NCBI GenBank assembly: GCA_031316115.1
Contig: JALDRC010000008.1
Location: 1 to 64,000 of the forward strand
DNA: 64,000 nt
Source of the DNA: Nitrososphaeraceae archaeon
Lineage (GTDB): Archaea > Thermoproteota > Nitrososphaeria > Nitrososphaerales > Nitrososphaeraceae
Reading direction: 5' to 3'
Shown piece after piece: positions 9,838 through 20,250 of this stretch; positions within the stretch are counted from its first letter, which is position 1; every line of letters starts with the position of its first letter. The translations under genes and the position numbers were made by a program. The notes beneath the pieces are model-generated. The model did not search any database. It saw only the letters and a program-made list of their open reading frames with translations, and was not told the DNA's origin.

Positions 9838-10575
9838 GGCTGTGTTAATTTAAGATAATATTCACCTCCTTTAATAAAAAATCATCATTATTATTTACTA
9901 TCATATCATTGTATATAGAAACAAAGAATTGTATCCAGTTATGTAAATGAAATAGATTACATTCTTCTTTGATACAAGGATAATAATCATCAAAACTTTC
10001 TATCCTGTCTTTAAAAAACTGGTTTACTCTTTCCATCAAACTTTTTTCTATTGAAGAATGCAGATAGTGTTTTAATCCAATTATGTTACATGCTTGATCA
10101 TACCATGTTCCACCATCTGTATAGACGGTATGTTTTCAATATTTTGATACAAGCGATCGAATGAAATTTTCTGCAATAATCATGTTTCGCTCCGCTAGTA
10201 CATATATTCTAATCACAGAACTATTAATTGGTTATATGGCTATCCATAACCAAAAATGGTTTTTTCCTATCTGAATAATAGTTTCTTATATAATAAAAAC
10301 AATTAATTTTTTTCTCTTTTAAATCTGTAATTAACCAAATATCTGAATCCAGTTCCAAACAGCAACATAACTCCTTTTATCATCTCTAAATATCACTAAT
10401 GCTTTAGATGTACTACGTAACCTTAAACCAAGAAAGTATAGATAAAGAGAATACATTACAATATAATTATGTGTTCTATTTCTTTCACGTTTGATTTTAT
10501 TCAGGTAATGTGTTTATTCTTACTTTTGATTTTATTCAGTATTAAATAGAAGGTTCTTAGCTATATATCTTACTA
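9838..10575 (-). mobile_element. IS6-like element, copy G (chimeric)
   Basis: The transposase 3-prime side (9838-10145) keeps the terminus GGCTGTGTTAA and is close to the copy at 55626. The rest (10146-10487) is identical in inverted orientation to decayed copy E. Beyond 10487 the sequence changes again and contains a doubled TTGATTTTATTCAG motif. The product is non-functional. The abrupt change between good and decayed sequence points to a recombinant. Confidence 0.8.
10146..10487 (-). repeat. 342-base inverted duplicate, right arm
   Basis: This is the reverse complement of 7531-7872 with no difference found by reading. The homology stops at both edges at the same positions in both arms. 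Confidence 0.9.
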
Positions 10576-11195
10576 ATTAAATTAAAACCTCAAATAATTA
10601 TGACTTTTTGTCATACAGTAAAAATTAATGAGATAGTAGTTGTATTAGTTATAAGCCTTTTCAAATCAATTAGCAATTGATGAAAAAATTAGATGTTTTT
10701 TAGTACTCCTAAAAAATACTTAAATCATTTCAAACCGGAAGTTGGTATTAGGTAAATTTTGAGATGAATGGTTAATTACTATTAAATAACAAAACAATCA
10801 AGAATTACAAGAAATTAGAGAGGAAAAATAGGCTATACCAATTCAGTTAAAAAATACTCACATTCTAGACGAATTACGAAAAGTAGAATAACAGAATAGG
10901 TTTAATGCTGTGCTCCTAGCATAGACATATTAAGAAATTTATTAATTAGTGTTTTTCTTTTAATCACTATTCAAATTTTTTACATTAAAAATTTTTCAAT
11001 TGTCTATTTTCAATATTCGTGTGAACCTAGCTCCATCTCACATAGATCTTGTATTGATAATAAGAGATTGTTGATTTTTCAAAATTAAGAATAGCAATCA
11101 ATAAAAAATGTTTCAAATAATGTTTTATTGATAAAATTAAGATATTTTGATGTTCTTCACTAAAATCAGGGTATACGTAGCATTTGTAGGTAGTT
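10576..11195. other. Decayed DNA with a broken plus-strand frame
   Basis: Around 10785-10930 the plus strand reads, with TAG/TAA interruptions, as a hydrophilic helical stretch including NQELQEIREEK, PIQLKNTHILDELRKVE and QNRFNAVLLA. It is probably a remnant of a coiled-coil gene. Nothing else was recognised. Confidence 0.3.
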
Positions 11196-11789
11196 TTAGT
11201 CTTTCATCCATTCTCTTTCTTCCAAGAATTTAATTAGAACTACCATTTCCTGTATTCTTATTTCACCACCAGCCTGATTCTTACACATCTCGTAATGCTT
11301 CAATAACATTTCATCTTCCTCATTTGTTATTACATTTTTTTCATCAACCAAGTCAAAGAATCTATCCTCTTTTGCGGTATGATCATCTATAAACACTGCA
11401 TAGGATTTTAAGAATCTGGCAATTGGTTCCATGTTTATAGGATCTTGTTTATTTGTTTTGTGCTTGGATTGTTCTTTCCTCTTCTCTTTCACTTCATTTA
11501 ATTCTCTCCTCAACATAATAGCGATTCGTCTTCCTAATTCGTGTTCGATAAGAAATTTGCGAATATCCTCGGCAAATCCATTCTTTTCTTTTGTATCCGG
11601 AAAATAAGCTTTTTCTTCCTTACCATGATGGAAGTGATCAACAAATTCTTCTATTATTACAGAGATGATTTCAACGTCTTCTATTGGTACATAGCGATCT
11701 GCATATAATCTATCTGAACATTTTTGAGCAATATCCTTAACTCTTCGTATTGTAATATGATCATTTTTTAGATTCCTGGTTGCATTCAT
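11196..11789 (-). CDS. Hemerythrin-like (HHE) domain protein
   Basis: A 197-residue soluble protein with the metal-ligand pattern of the HHE/hemerythrin fold: NDHITIRR near the N-terminus, DHFHHGKEE around residue 51-59, EHELGRR around residue 84 and DDHTAKEDRFF around residue 140. These His and Glu residues would hold a di-iron centre in a four-helix bundle. Such proteins bind oxygen or nitric oxide or respond to redox and metal stress; the exact ligand is not deducible. A loop rich in Lys and Gln splits the two helical halves. The start ATG gives MNATRNLKNDH. Confidence 0.75.
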   Translation of the reverse strand: MNATRNLKNDHITIRRVKDIAQKCSDRLYADRYVPIEDVEIISVIIEEFVDHFHHGKEEKAYFPDTKEKNGFAEDIRKFLIEHELGRRIAIMLRRELNEVKEKRKEQSKHKTNKQDPINMEPIARFLKSYAVFIDDHTAKEDRFFDLVDEKNVITNEEDEMLLKHYEMCKNQAGGEIRIQEMVVLIKFLEEREWMKD

Positions 11790-11912
11790 TTTATAATTGG
11801 ATAATGTAATAGATTAATAAATGTGAATAAATTAGTTAAAGTAATATTATAAAGTATAGACAAATATAGTACAATATATTTATACAAAAAAATAATGATG
11901 AAAATATTGCAG

Positions 11913-12134
11913 TTATCTAGTAAGATTCTGTTGTTCTTCAGTAAGCAGAGATTTCCATTCAGAAGGAAAATATTGGACCCATCCATTGTAAACTAAAGGA
12001 ATTGGTAGTACACCCATGTCTCCTGTACCAGCTAAAGCATCTATCTTGTCATCTATCTTAGTATTAGGAGATGTTATTAGAGAAATTCGTCTTGCATTTG
12101 TCGCATCTCTCGGATCTCTATCATTATTATGAGT
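11913..12134 (-). pseudogene. Startless C-terminal gene fragment
   Basis: From a TGA at 12135-12137 the minus strand stays open for 73 codons with strong coding character, including RDPRDATNARRISLI, then SPNTKIDDKIDALAGTGDMG and WVQYFPSEWKSLLTEEQQNL, and stops at 11913-11915. No start codon is present upstream, so it appears to be the 3-prime end of a truncated gene. The family is not recognised. Confidence 0.45.
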
Positions 12135-12191
12135 TCATGAATAATAATACTTTTTTCCGATATAATATTTTTTATTACCCATACAAAAAAA

Positions 12192-13007
12192 CTAATTTTT
12201 TTCTTTTGTTATTATCATAGTTAGTAAATAATCTAATTTTAATATATTATCAGATATGAAAGGGTCTATGGCTTTTATGAAATTTCTTCTTAGATTCTCT
12301 TTATTTCCATCATCAAGTGATTTAATAGCATTTATTACAGGTCCATATCTTGTACTCATTTCATACCAGTAATGATTGGAACTTAATATAGGTACATTAA
12401 TAATACCACGTTCAAAATGAATATCATTAATTTTATTCTCAAAATATTTTTTAATAATTTCTGGAATTCCCCAATTCATTGGAGATGGCGGATAATTTGA
12501 ATCACGTGGAATTTGTTTTGAAATCGCTGCAAAGATTCTTCCTACAGCATGTTCTGGTGGCCAAGTCGTAAAAGAAATACGTCCATGTGGTTTTGTTACC
12601 CTAAGAAGTTCTTTTGTAACTACTTCGGGGTTAGGGGCAAACATATGACCTACACTAGATAAAACTACATCAAATGAATTATCTTCAAATGGAAGATTTT
12701 CTACATTGCCTTCTTCCCATTTTATGCCTTTTACTTCAGCAATAGTTGCTTCCTGACTAGCACGTTCGAGTAATTCAGGAGTAAGATCTAATCCTACTAC
12801 TACTTCTGCACCTATTTTTTTTGCTGTTATGGCTGTATTTCCTGGACCACACGCTACATCCAATACGTGATCTTTGGCATTTACTTTCGTAGAACGTATT
12901 AAATGAGATGACATAGGTGGAAGCATTTTAGCAACATCACCATAAGAACCTAAAGCCCATACTGTCTTTGTTTTTTTAAGATTCTGGTTATTATTCATAA
13001 AAAACAA
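12192..13007 (-). CDS. Class I SAM-dependent methyltransferase
   Basis: This 271-residue protein has the Methyltransf_11/UbiE-like fold: motif I VLDVACGPGNTA at about residues 48-59 binds SAM, the acidic residue of VVGLDLTPELL ends the second strand, and NLPFEDNSFDVVLSS is the family's motif preceding the fourth strand. The C-terminal part is variable and should determine the acceptor, which is unknown. It could begin at either of two nearby Met codons (residue 1 or 4). It has no operon partner in this window. Confidence 0.8.
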   Translation of the reverse strand: MFFMNNNQNLKKTKTVWALGSYGDVAKMLPPMSSHLIRSTKVNAKDHVLDVACGPGNTAITAKKIGAEVVVGLDLTPELLERASQEATIAEVKGIKWEEGNVENLPFEDNSFDVVLSSVGHMFAPNPEVVTKELLRVTKPHGRISFTTWPPEHAVGRIFAAISKQIPRDSNYPPSPMNWGIPEIIKKYFENKINDIHFERGIINVPILSSNHYWYEMSTRYGPVINAIKSLDDGNKENLRRNFIKAIDPFISDNILKLDYLLTMIITKEKN

Positions 13008-13571
13008 GTTATTTTATTTCCTTATAAATTTTGATTTCGCTTTTAGAATAGGAAGATATGATATCAAATCGTTCATGTAATGTGTAATTTATTTTTACTC
13101 GAAATATATCTACTTAATAATTATACGTCCAAAATTTAAGATATTTTTATAAAATTTTAATAACAGGTTTTGATAGGTGTTTTATGGAATATTTGATTGT
13201 TACATTTACTACTTAAGTAAAACTGGTAAATGACTAATGTGTTAGTACATATTATAATTGGTTTTGTCTAAATCTATAAACGTTTTTTAATCTCAAATAT
13301 ACAATAATATGGACTAAATTCGTATAGGTGAAATTGCTATTCTTTTTTTTAAAAGTCGGAATACATGTAGTTCCCTATCTAATAAATTATAAAACTAACA
13401 GTAATGGAACAATTATACCATAGTAAAGTATTAACTTTTTTGAACCAAAATTCAAATCAATCATAATTTAAGTATATCAAAATCTATATACAACTTTTTC
13501 ACTAGTGTTAAAGGCACAAATATGATTATTGCGAATTTACAAATAAAGAGATCGGAATAATTAACTGATTA
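13008..13571. other. AT-rich intergenic region
   Basis: No coding frame, RNA gene or insertion-sequence remnant was recognised. Confidence 0.4.
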
Positions 13572-13961
13572 TTACTTTGATTTCATATATTCACTAATTT
13601 GTTGCACTTCTTTTGCAAAGGTGTCATAATCATAGTTTTGAGTGTGTAATATATTACTCCAAAATGAAGTCAGTCCTACAATAACAGCTAGTTCCTTTAA
13701 TTCTTCCTCTGTAGCACCAAACATTTTAGAAACTACCTTGTGATAAGTTTGACAATATGGACATTTGGTAGCTGCTGCTGCCGCTAACATCATCATCTCT
13801 CTGTATTTGTCAGGGATTACAGATTTTCCTATTTGATATTTTTTAAATAAAGGTCACATCTGTGGAAGAATATCTTCTGGGGTATTTTTCATGAATTCAG
13901 GGAAAATCCCAAACGTATTTTCTATCTCTTTAACTGTTTCTTCATAACTCATATTAGTCAT
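13572..13961 (-). pseudogene. AhpD/carboxymuconolactone decarboxylase-like gene with an in-frame TGA
   Basis: Read from the ATG at 13961, the frame encodes MTNMSYEETVKEIE, then ILPQM, a TGA at 13854-13856, then PLFKKYQIGKSVIPDKYREMMMLAAAAATKCPYCQTYH and on to SEYMKSK, 129 codons in all. The CPYC redox motif with downstream His is typical of AhpD-like peroxidase partners. A single G-to-A type change of a Trp codon (TGG) would explain the stop. Downstream re-initiation at ATG 13796 would leave a 74-residue CPYC half. It may be a recent pseudogene or a truncated but functional domain. Confidence 0.7.
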
Positions 13962-15044
13962 TTAGGTGAAGTAATAAAAAAATATTATGATATTTTATAT
14001 AAATAATGACTAGAACTGATTTCTTTACTCATTAATAAAGTATAATCAAATAGAGCATATTTAGAATACAAAAAAAGAATATCTTAACTATTAAATGGAT
14101 TTAATTTTGATAATCATGACTCAACATTTGATTAATATCGTTTTTACCAAATAATTACAAATATACTTTCCAATGTTATTAGTGATACTCTTTTATGATA
14201 ATTGGCTCATAATAACCTTTAAAATTTAACTATTAGGATTTATACTATTATCTATTAACTTTTTTTTAATCAAAATCATTTTTACAGTGAACTGCCTGAT
14301 AAGTTAATACTACAAATGCAGTGGAGATTATCCACGGAATTAAATTAGGAGTTGGAAAAAATACAATTAAAAAATATGAATTAAGAGATAGAGTACTGGC
14401 TAAATTAGCAAAAATTATAATCTTTTGGAGATTTGCCTCAATACATGGTAGTTAATATATTAAAATATTCATGTCATTAGAGCTAAAGTAATAATATTTT
14501 TACATAAAAATACTGTTTAAATAGTTACATAATATTTTGAACAGCTTAATATAAATTAGGAATAATTTCCAAAATTTTCTAAAGCAGAATAGGTTTTTGG
14601 AAGATGTTTTATTATCAGTTGGTTGAATCTAATTAGGTCTTTTAATATTTGTCAGAGAAGATTATGTTTAGAAGATTGTTATATAGAATATAGGATAACA
14701 TAAAATTTACTAAATTTTACTAGAATTAATACCTAAATGTATTTGTCTCATCTGTCATTAATTATGAAATATCAACTTTTTTTTAGTTATCTTTGCTATC
14801 AAAAGATCAGATTAAGATTTTTAAATAATTTTATTTCTTATTTTTAAATTTCGAGTATTATTGACAAAATGTAAACAATAAATTTTAGATCATTATTTAT
14901 AGTCTTAATAGTAGTAAACTATTAAATTTTTATAGAATATAAATTAAACAAGAAAAATATAATATAATTATTTTGATTATTAAAAAATAATTTAACTAGC
15001 GAGTATCTTCATGAACAACGAAGTAAATTTTATTTTTAAATATT
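13962..15044. other. Long AT-rich region with one small relic frame
   Basis: The only coding-like sign is at 14303-14455 on the plus strand: a startless frame including VEIIHGIKLGVGKNTIKKY and LRDRVLAKLAKI, with an IHG-x-x-x-G pattern slightly recalling Smr-type domains. It is too short and lacks a start codon, so no gene is called. The rest shows no feature. Confidence 0.35.
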
Positions 15045-15164
15045 TTACAGAGAAAATATTCCTTTTTTAGACATTAAATAACCGACCGCTCCTATTGTGA
15101 GATAGCAGATAAATGCTAATGATAAACCAGCACACACGTATTGCAATAACACAATTTTTTTCAT
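15045..15164 (-). CDS. Small single-pass membrane protein, 39 residues
   Basis: An ATG at 15164 opens a 39-codon frame, MKKIVLLQYV then CAGLSLAFICYLTIGAVGYLM and SKKGIFSL. It has a basic N-terminus, one hydrophobic helix of about 22 residues and a basic tail. Base composition is less AT-biased than in the surrounding DNA, which supports coding. The function is unknown and no neighbour gives a clue. Confidence 0.4.
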   Translation of the reverse strand: MKKIVLLQYVCAGLSLAFICYLTIGAVGYLMSKKGIFSL

Positions 15165-15817
15165 ATTTATATTTCAAGATTATTTCTAATAAGTTTTTGG
15201 GTTAAATTGATTTTTCTAACTGACTATGTGAATTTGAATACAAAAATGTTTTGATCACTTATGAAATAAATGAGAGTATTATTAAAGAGAACTCATATTG
15301 ATTTGCTATGCACCTGTAGCGTTTCGAGAGTTGTTATCTTGGTGGAAACTACAATTCGCATCCAATGGTTCTAACCATTGATAATTGCTAGTGTATAAAA
15401 TACAATCTAAGAACATAACCTGTAAGCTATTATCATCACAAAAAACCAGATATCATAAAAACCAAGACTATCAATTTAAGAATAAAGTTATAAATTTGCT
15501 TTATTTTTCTATTATATTTTGTGTTAGATTTCAATATATTTTTTCAACTAAAATATCAAAATATTCTTTTTCTAAATACAGTCGAAAATATTAATCAAAG
15601 TACTTTTTTAGTATTGATTTTTTTGCTTAATTAGAATATAAAAAGCTGTGTTTTTAAGAATTTATGTTTTAATATGTTTTCCTGTTGTTTTATAAAAATT
15701 TAATATAACCATGGTATTATAATTATTACATTGAAATTATATACAAATACATCATGTTCAAATAGTAGATAATTATTATTCCAACCATAGATATATTTTA
15801 TTGGAAATATCATACCA
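15165..15817. other. AT-rich region before the secreted protein gene
   Basis: No convincing gene. The short stretch 15310-15390 is richer in G and C but does not fold as a tRNA by eye. A TATA-like run (about 15788-15800) lies about 24 bases before the ATG at 15818. Confidence 0.35.
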
Positions 15818-16222
15818 ATGGAGAGTTCCAAATTTAGAAACGGGACAATATTCATCATGATAGCAGTTTTAGTTGCCGGCACCATTTCTATGCTTATGCC
15901 CACATCTTTTGCTGAACCATACGAACAAAAATTCAATAAAGATCCATATGCAAAAGATAACTATAAAAAATCATTAGGTCTAAGTGTACAGAAAATAAAA
16001 TGTGTAAATTTCAACGTTAATCTCAATGGAATTGATATCAAACCACACCTGGGCGATAACATGGGAACAGCAGAAGCACAAACAGCTCAAGATGGAGCTA
16101 AAAATCAAAACAGAATCATGAATGAAAATGGAAATGATGGTATTAACATCGATAAAAACCTTGTAAACATCTGTGTTAATGTAAATATCAATAATCAAGA
16201 TGACAAGGTTGGAAATTGGTAA
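15818..16222 (+). CDS. Secreted Asn-rich protein of unknown function
   Basis: The 134-residue product starts with a signal peptide (basic SSKFR, hydrophobic IFIMIAVLVAGTISMLMP, cleavage likely after SFA). The mature part contains two similar beta-like blocks, IKCVNFNVNLNGIDI and NICVNVNINNQD, each with one Cys, that may be paired in a disulfide. The rest is rich in Asn, Asp and Lys. Comparable small secreted proteins are common in soil thaumarchaea, but no biochemical role is known to me. A TATA-like box about 24 bases upstream suggests a leaderless mRNA. Confidence 0.65.
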   Translation: MESSKFRNGTIFIMIAVLVAGTISMLMPTSFAEPYEQKFNKDPYAKDNYKKSLGLSVQKIKCVNFNVNLNGIDIKPHLGDNMGTAEAQTAQDGAKNQNRIMNENGNDGINIDKNLVNICVNVNINNQDDKVGNW

Positions 16223-17028
16223 AATATTACCGTGATTTTTTACATAATCAATTCATTATTTTTTTATTATCTCTATATAGTTATTGGTTAATTGATTCAT
16301 CTTTTTTTTTTGCATAACTATTAATAATAGATAATGGTGTCCAGATGATTTATATTCTATTATTGATAGAAAGAATAACTTGTTTTCCATATTCATCTCA
16401 TTATAGAATGAGACCTACTATAACCACTGATATTGATCCTAGTAAAAATTTCTCAATAGGCATTATTATTGTTATCTTTGACAATGGAATTCATTCAGCT
16501 AAGTTCTATTCAAGAATATATTATGATATAAACTACCTTTTTCGATAACCCTTCAAAATAACATATCCACAGATATTTTCAATATATTTTTCACAAATAA
16601 CCTATAAACCAAAAAGAGTGGTTATAGACAATATTGCTGATATAATGAGTCAGGTTTAGTGTTAACCTCTCAATCTATTTGATCATTAAAGTTTAATCTG
16701 ATAAATAAATGATTTATTTTTGTTTGTTTATATATTTAAGGTTCTTTAGAGTTATTTTTTAAAATCACCAAGAGTCGAGAGAAAAGAGTAGTTATTGTCA
16801 TGTTTTATGTAATTATATTTTATATTCTTATAGATTTAATAGAAAACCAAATATATATTGTGTGAGTCTGCCTCCAACATTTATCAATATAGAATATACG
16901 AGACAATCTATCTTTAAATCGAAATAAATCGGGGGATTATACTGGTAAAAAGGTTACAAATTTAAAATATCCTCAATAATTTGGAAGAAGATATATTAAT
17001 GGATATTATTATAGTGTTTGTTTCCCAA
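16223..17028. other. Intergenic region
   Basis: A 67-codon frame at 16345-16548 is present but has no recognisable domain or coding bias and is not called. No RNA gene was seen. Confidence 0.35.
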
Positions 17029-17838
17029 ATGTTTGTGGAATTGAATAATGGATTTAAAATTAGATATGATGAATACGGTAAAGAGAAACAAAAACATATC
17101 TTGTTTATTCATGGGCTTGGTTCATCTTTGCTTGTATGGAGAGATATTCCACAAGCTTTATCAGAGCATTTTCATGTGCTCGCTGTTGATTTAATAGGTT
17201 TTGGTCAAAGTGATAAACCACAAGCAGATTATACAATAGAGTATTTTACAGAATTTATCAGAGATTTTATTAGAAAAATAGGAATAAAAGATAAGGATAA
17301 AATCACATTAATAGGACATTCGCTAGGTGGATATATAGCGTTAAATTACGCGATTCAGAATAAAAGACAAATTGATAGACTTGTATTGATAGACTCTTCG
17401 GGTATGCTTGAAGGGCCTACTAGTTTATTGAAACAATATTTGGATGCAGCTATGGAAGAAGATGTTGATCTACGATTTAAGAAAGTAACAAGTGTATTTG
17501 AAAACCTATTGGCAGAACCATATAGGTTACTTCCAGTTTTTGTAAATATTTTCATATCAGTAATTGATAAACATGGAGCAAAACAAGCATTCCAATCCGC
17601 TTTTAAAAATAGTACTTCTACTTGTGTTAAAGAAGACGAGTTAAGGAAAATCAAAGATATTCCTTGTCTAATAATATGGGGAGAAAAAGATAGATTAATA
17701 CCGGTAGATCATATTAATAAGTTCCGATTGATTGAGAATTCTGAATCTGTAGTAATCATTGACGCAGGTCATTCCCCATTTGTAGAGAAGACAGCAATAG
17801 TATATCAAAGACTATTATCATTTTTGAATGACAAATAA
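17029..17838 (+). CDS. Alpha/beta hydrolase
   Basis: The fold and catalytic triad are clear: HGLGSS oxyanion-hole motif, nucleophile Ser in GHSLGGY, acid in GEKDRLIP and final His in DAGHSPFVE. Length (about 270 residues) is normal for a single-domain esterase, haloperoxidase-like or C-C bond hydrolase; the substrate cannot be predicted. The frame is open from a TTG at 16981 and an ATG at 16999, but the ATG at 17029 gives MFVELNNGFKIRYDEYG, the usual N-terminal strand pair of the family. The gene stands alone. Confidence 0.8.
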   Translation: MFVELNNGFKIRYDEYGKEKQKHILFIHGLGSSLLVWRDIPQALSEHFHVLAVDLIGFGQSDKPQADYTIEYFTEFIRDFIRKIGIKDKDKITLIGHSLGGYIALNYAIQNKRQIDRLVLIDSSGMLEGPTSLLKQYLDAAMEEDVDLRFKKVTSVFENLLAEPYRLLPVFVNIFISVIDKHGAKQAFQSAFKNSTSTCVKEDELRKIKDIPCLIIWGEKDRLIPVDHINKFRLIENSESVVIIDAGHSPFVEKTAIVYQRLLSFLNDK

Positions 17839-18411
17839 GATTATTCATTTAATAATGTATTTTTTATAATATAGATTTTTGATAACAACGGGACAAATAA
17901 AAACTGTCAAATCTTATTATATTACCATTTTTAAAATAGCAGTAAAAAGTTTCAGTATATCACTGTTCAAAGTATAAACTTAACAGGGAGTTGTATGTTT
18001 TTTTGATTAGAATCACATTAGATTGCAAATCTTTCGAATTCCCGATAATTGAAAAATGATGCCCTAAATTCTTTTTGTTCATGATGAAATATAGATCATA
18101 ATTATAAGACATATCAAATCGAAATATAGGTTTTGATGGTTAGTTAAGCATTTGGTTGAAGAGAACCTTTAAATGCGGAGTACAAACCAAAAGAACTTAC
18201 TAGTCGAGTATTTAAATATACTAGGATAAAAACTATCTTCCCTTAACAAAATTATAATTATACTTTTGAGTTTCGCCTTTTTTTACAGAATTAAGATTAT
18301 TTTGGTAAAATATTTTATTAATTTCTCTTGGGTTTACTGGTTGGTCAGTATTTGTAATCTAAAATAAAAAGATCTTGACATCTTACTACTTAATATGATA
18401 ATTCAAGATCC
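17839..18411. other. Intergenic region
   Basis: No gene was recognised. A stretch near 18030-18055 vaguely recalls a tRNA anticodon arm but no full cloverleaf can be drawn. Confidence 0.35.
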
Positions 18412-19149
18412 TTATCCATAAATTTTTTCTTTAGACCTATCTAATGTTTGACTTCGTATTGTTTTTAAATTACTTTCTATATTTTCAGCTTCTCTAATTA
18501 AAGGTTGAATTTCACAAAATGCTTCAGGAACGATTTTACTAACAACTTGAGCAACATTAGCTGCCGCTCTAAAATCTGGTATTCCAGCGATAACATCAAC
18601 AACGAAAACTACTACATCAATATTTTTCCAATTTGTTTCATTTAAAAGGAGTCCTGGTATCCCTTCTATTGTCCCATTCTTTAATGTCAATACTCCTACA
18701 TCATTTAATAGTTTTGTTATAATGGGAGAATTGGAAATAACATGAAGTGTGGATTCTTTTTTCGTTTGATTTTCTTGTTTAATTGCCCTACCTGCTATAC
18801 TTATTATTGTCTTACATTTGTGCGAATCTACCCAGTCTAATATCGTTTGGCCTAAATGTCTATGGGCATATGAATCTAGTATTAATTCGGAAACAAAGAA
18901 TGCTAATTTTTTTTCCTCGTTTGCATAAATTCTAGCTGGAAAATGAGGTTTAGCGTCATATATAACAGATAATGAAGGAAAAATGGGGGAATCTAAAACG
19001 GCTACTAATTCAGTTTTCAAGGAATTGATAAAACATCCACAAGCTATGGTTCCAGCAAGTCCTATACCATGAAAACCATCAAACACAACACCGCCTTCAA
19101 CATTAATTTCCTTTAATGTTCGAACTTTAATGATTGGTTCAGTAGTCAT
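18412..19149 (-). CDS. PAC2 family protein (proteasome-assembly-chaperone-like)
   Basis: This 245-residue soluble protein matches the archaeal PAC2 family (PF09754-type): GVVFDGFHGIGLAG near residue 20, VIYDAKPHFPARIY around residue 63-76, HRHLGQTILDWV and GTIEGIPGLLLNE around residue 160. Eukaryotic PAC2 helps proteasome assembly; archaeal members have been proposed as proteasome-related but their role is uncertain. No proteasome subunit gene is adjacent. The start ATG gives MTTEPIIKVRTL. Confidence 0.8.
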   Translation of the reverse strand: MTTEPIIKVRTLKEINVEGGVVFDGFHGIGLAGTIACGCFINSLKTELVAVLDSPIFPSLSVIYDAKPHFPARIYANEEKKLAFFVSELILDSYAHRHLGQTILDWVDSHKCKTIISIAGRAIKQENQTKKESTLHVISNSPIITKLLNDVGVLTLKNGTIEGIPGLLLNETNWKNIDVVVFVVDVIAGIPDFRAAANVAQVVSKIVPEAFCEIQPLIREAENIESNLKTIRSQTLDRSKEKIYG

Positions 19150-19589
19150 GAAAATGTTAATATTTTCATTATATTAAACTATTTATATAATCATGGTAAA
19201 CTCTAATGATTTTTCCTTTTAATTAATCTTTTAGATATATAAAGCATTATTGAAAATAATCACTGAAAGGCAAAAGACTAATTCTAAATCCTTTAAATTG
19301 CTTGTTCTTGTAAAATTCTGGATATTGGTTATAGGATCAAAATCAAAAATTTATAATAAAAAGCTGATACGTATCTTAACTCTAAAACTCAACTAATTCA
19401 AATATGCAGGATATGACAAATAATATATCATACATTAGAAAGAGAAATTAGTGACTCGATATTGTAGAAAAAGACAGAATTTACAAATTTCAATATAATA
19501 TTTCAATAATTATTGAAAATAAAATTAACAAATATATACATTGATGTTAGAGAAAATAATCTATTATTAAGGTAGCCATTAAAAACTAG
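19150..19589. other. AT-rich intergenic region
   Basis: No gene or recognisable relic was seen up to the start of the IS6-like remnant near 19590. Confidence 0.4.
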
Positions 19590-20250
19590 ATCTAAGAACA
19601 TCCTGTTTTTGACGTAGATAAAACTGGATTTAAAACAAACAGAAGATATTTTTATATATTTGCTTTATGTGTATTTTCTTGTCTTAAGAATAAAGACTAC
19701 TTCTGAAGAATTAATAATTTATTACAACAAAGAAGATGCATCTATGGAATTGTAATCAAATATTGGAACCTGTCATATCTATATGAGAAAAGGTATAAGG
19801 ATTCAAAATAATTAAGACTATTTTCAAAATAGCGACTACTATGATTGGTTATGGTTATGTATCTGATCAATATATACTACTATGCTTAGAATCTATATTT
19901 CTGAAGAAACATGGTCAATACTGCTAAACTCTTACAATATCCTATATCAAGCATATACCAGATCTGCATTTGGTTCACTAATACATGTAGAAAGTATGAT
20001 TATAAATCTAGTAACATAAAACGATTCAAATACTAGCTAGATCATTCTTTAATATGTAGAATAAAAATGGGGGAAACAATTCAGTATATGAAATGTAGAA
20101 TGGAAAGTTTCGATCATATCTATATATGTACCCAAATAGAGAAATACAATCTTTTGTATTGAAATAGAGGTATACGATTAACTGTTTCTAACTATAATAA
20201 TATCTTCAAAAATAATTTTCAGTTATATTTTAGGATCGATATTATCTTAT
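19590..20250 (+). mobile_element. IS6-like remnant, copy H
   Basis: A very degraded copy begins with an AAGAACATCCT leader, followed by a degraded YFYIFALCVFSCL segment matching [11 protein letters not shown], and ends near a degraded NNIFKNNFQLYF tail (about 20190-20235). Numerous stops and indels are present and termini are lost. Confidence 0.5.

Noticed and set aside
7531-10487. A single large composite transposon bounded by copies E and G
   Set aside because: Both copies are decayed, lack matching target duplications, and the identity covers only an internal 342 bases; gene conversion explains this better.
15305-15390. G/C-richer stretch recalling a tRNA
   Set aside because: No consistent cloverleaf or T-loop consensus can be formed.
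16345-16548. 67-codon plus-strand frame
   Set aside because: Composition equals that of the non-coding surroundings and no motif is seen.
18030-18060. Possible tRNA-Cys fragment (anticodon-arm-like hairpin with GCA)
   Set aside because: Only a three-pair stem with a seven-base loop can be drawn; acceptor, D and T arms are missing, so chance is likelier.
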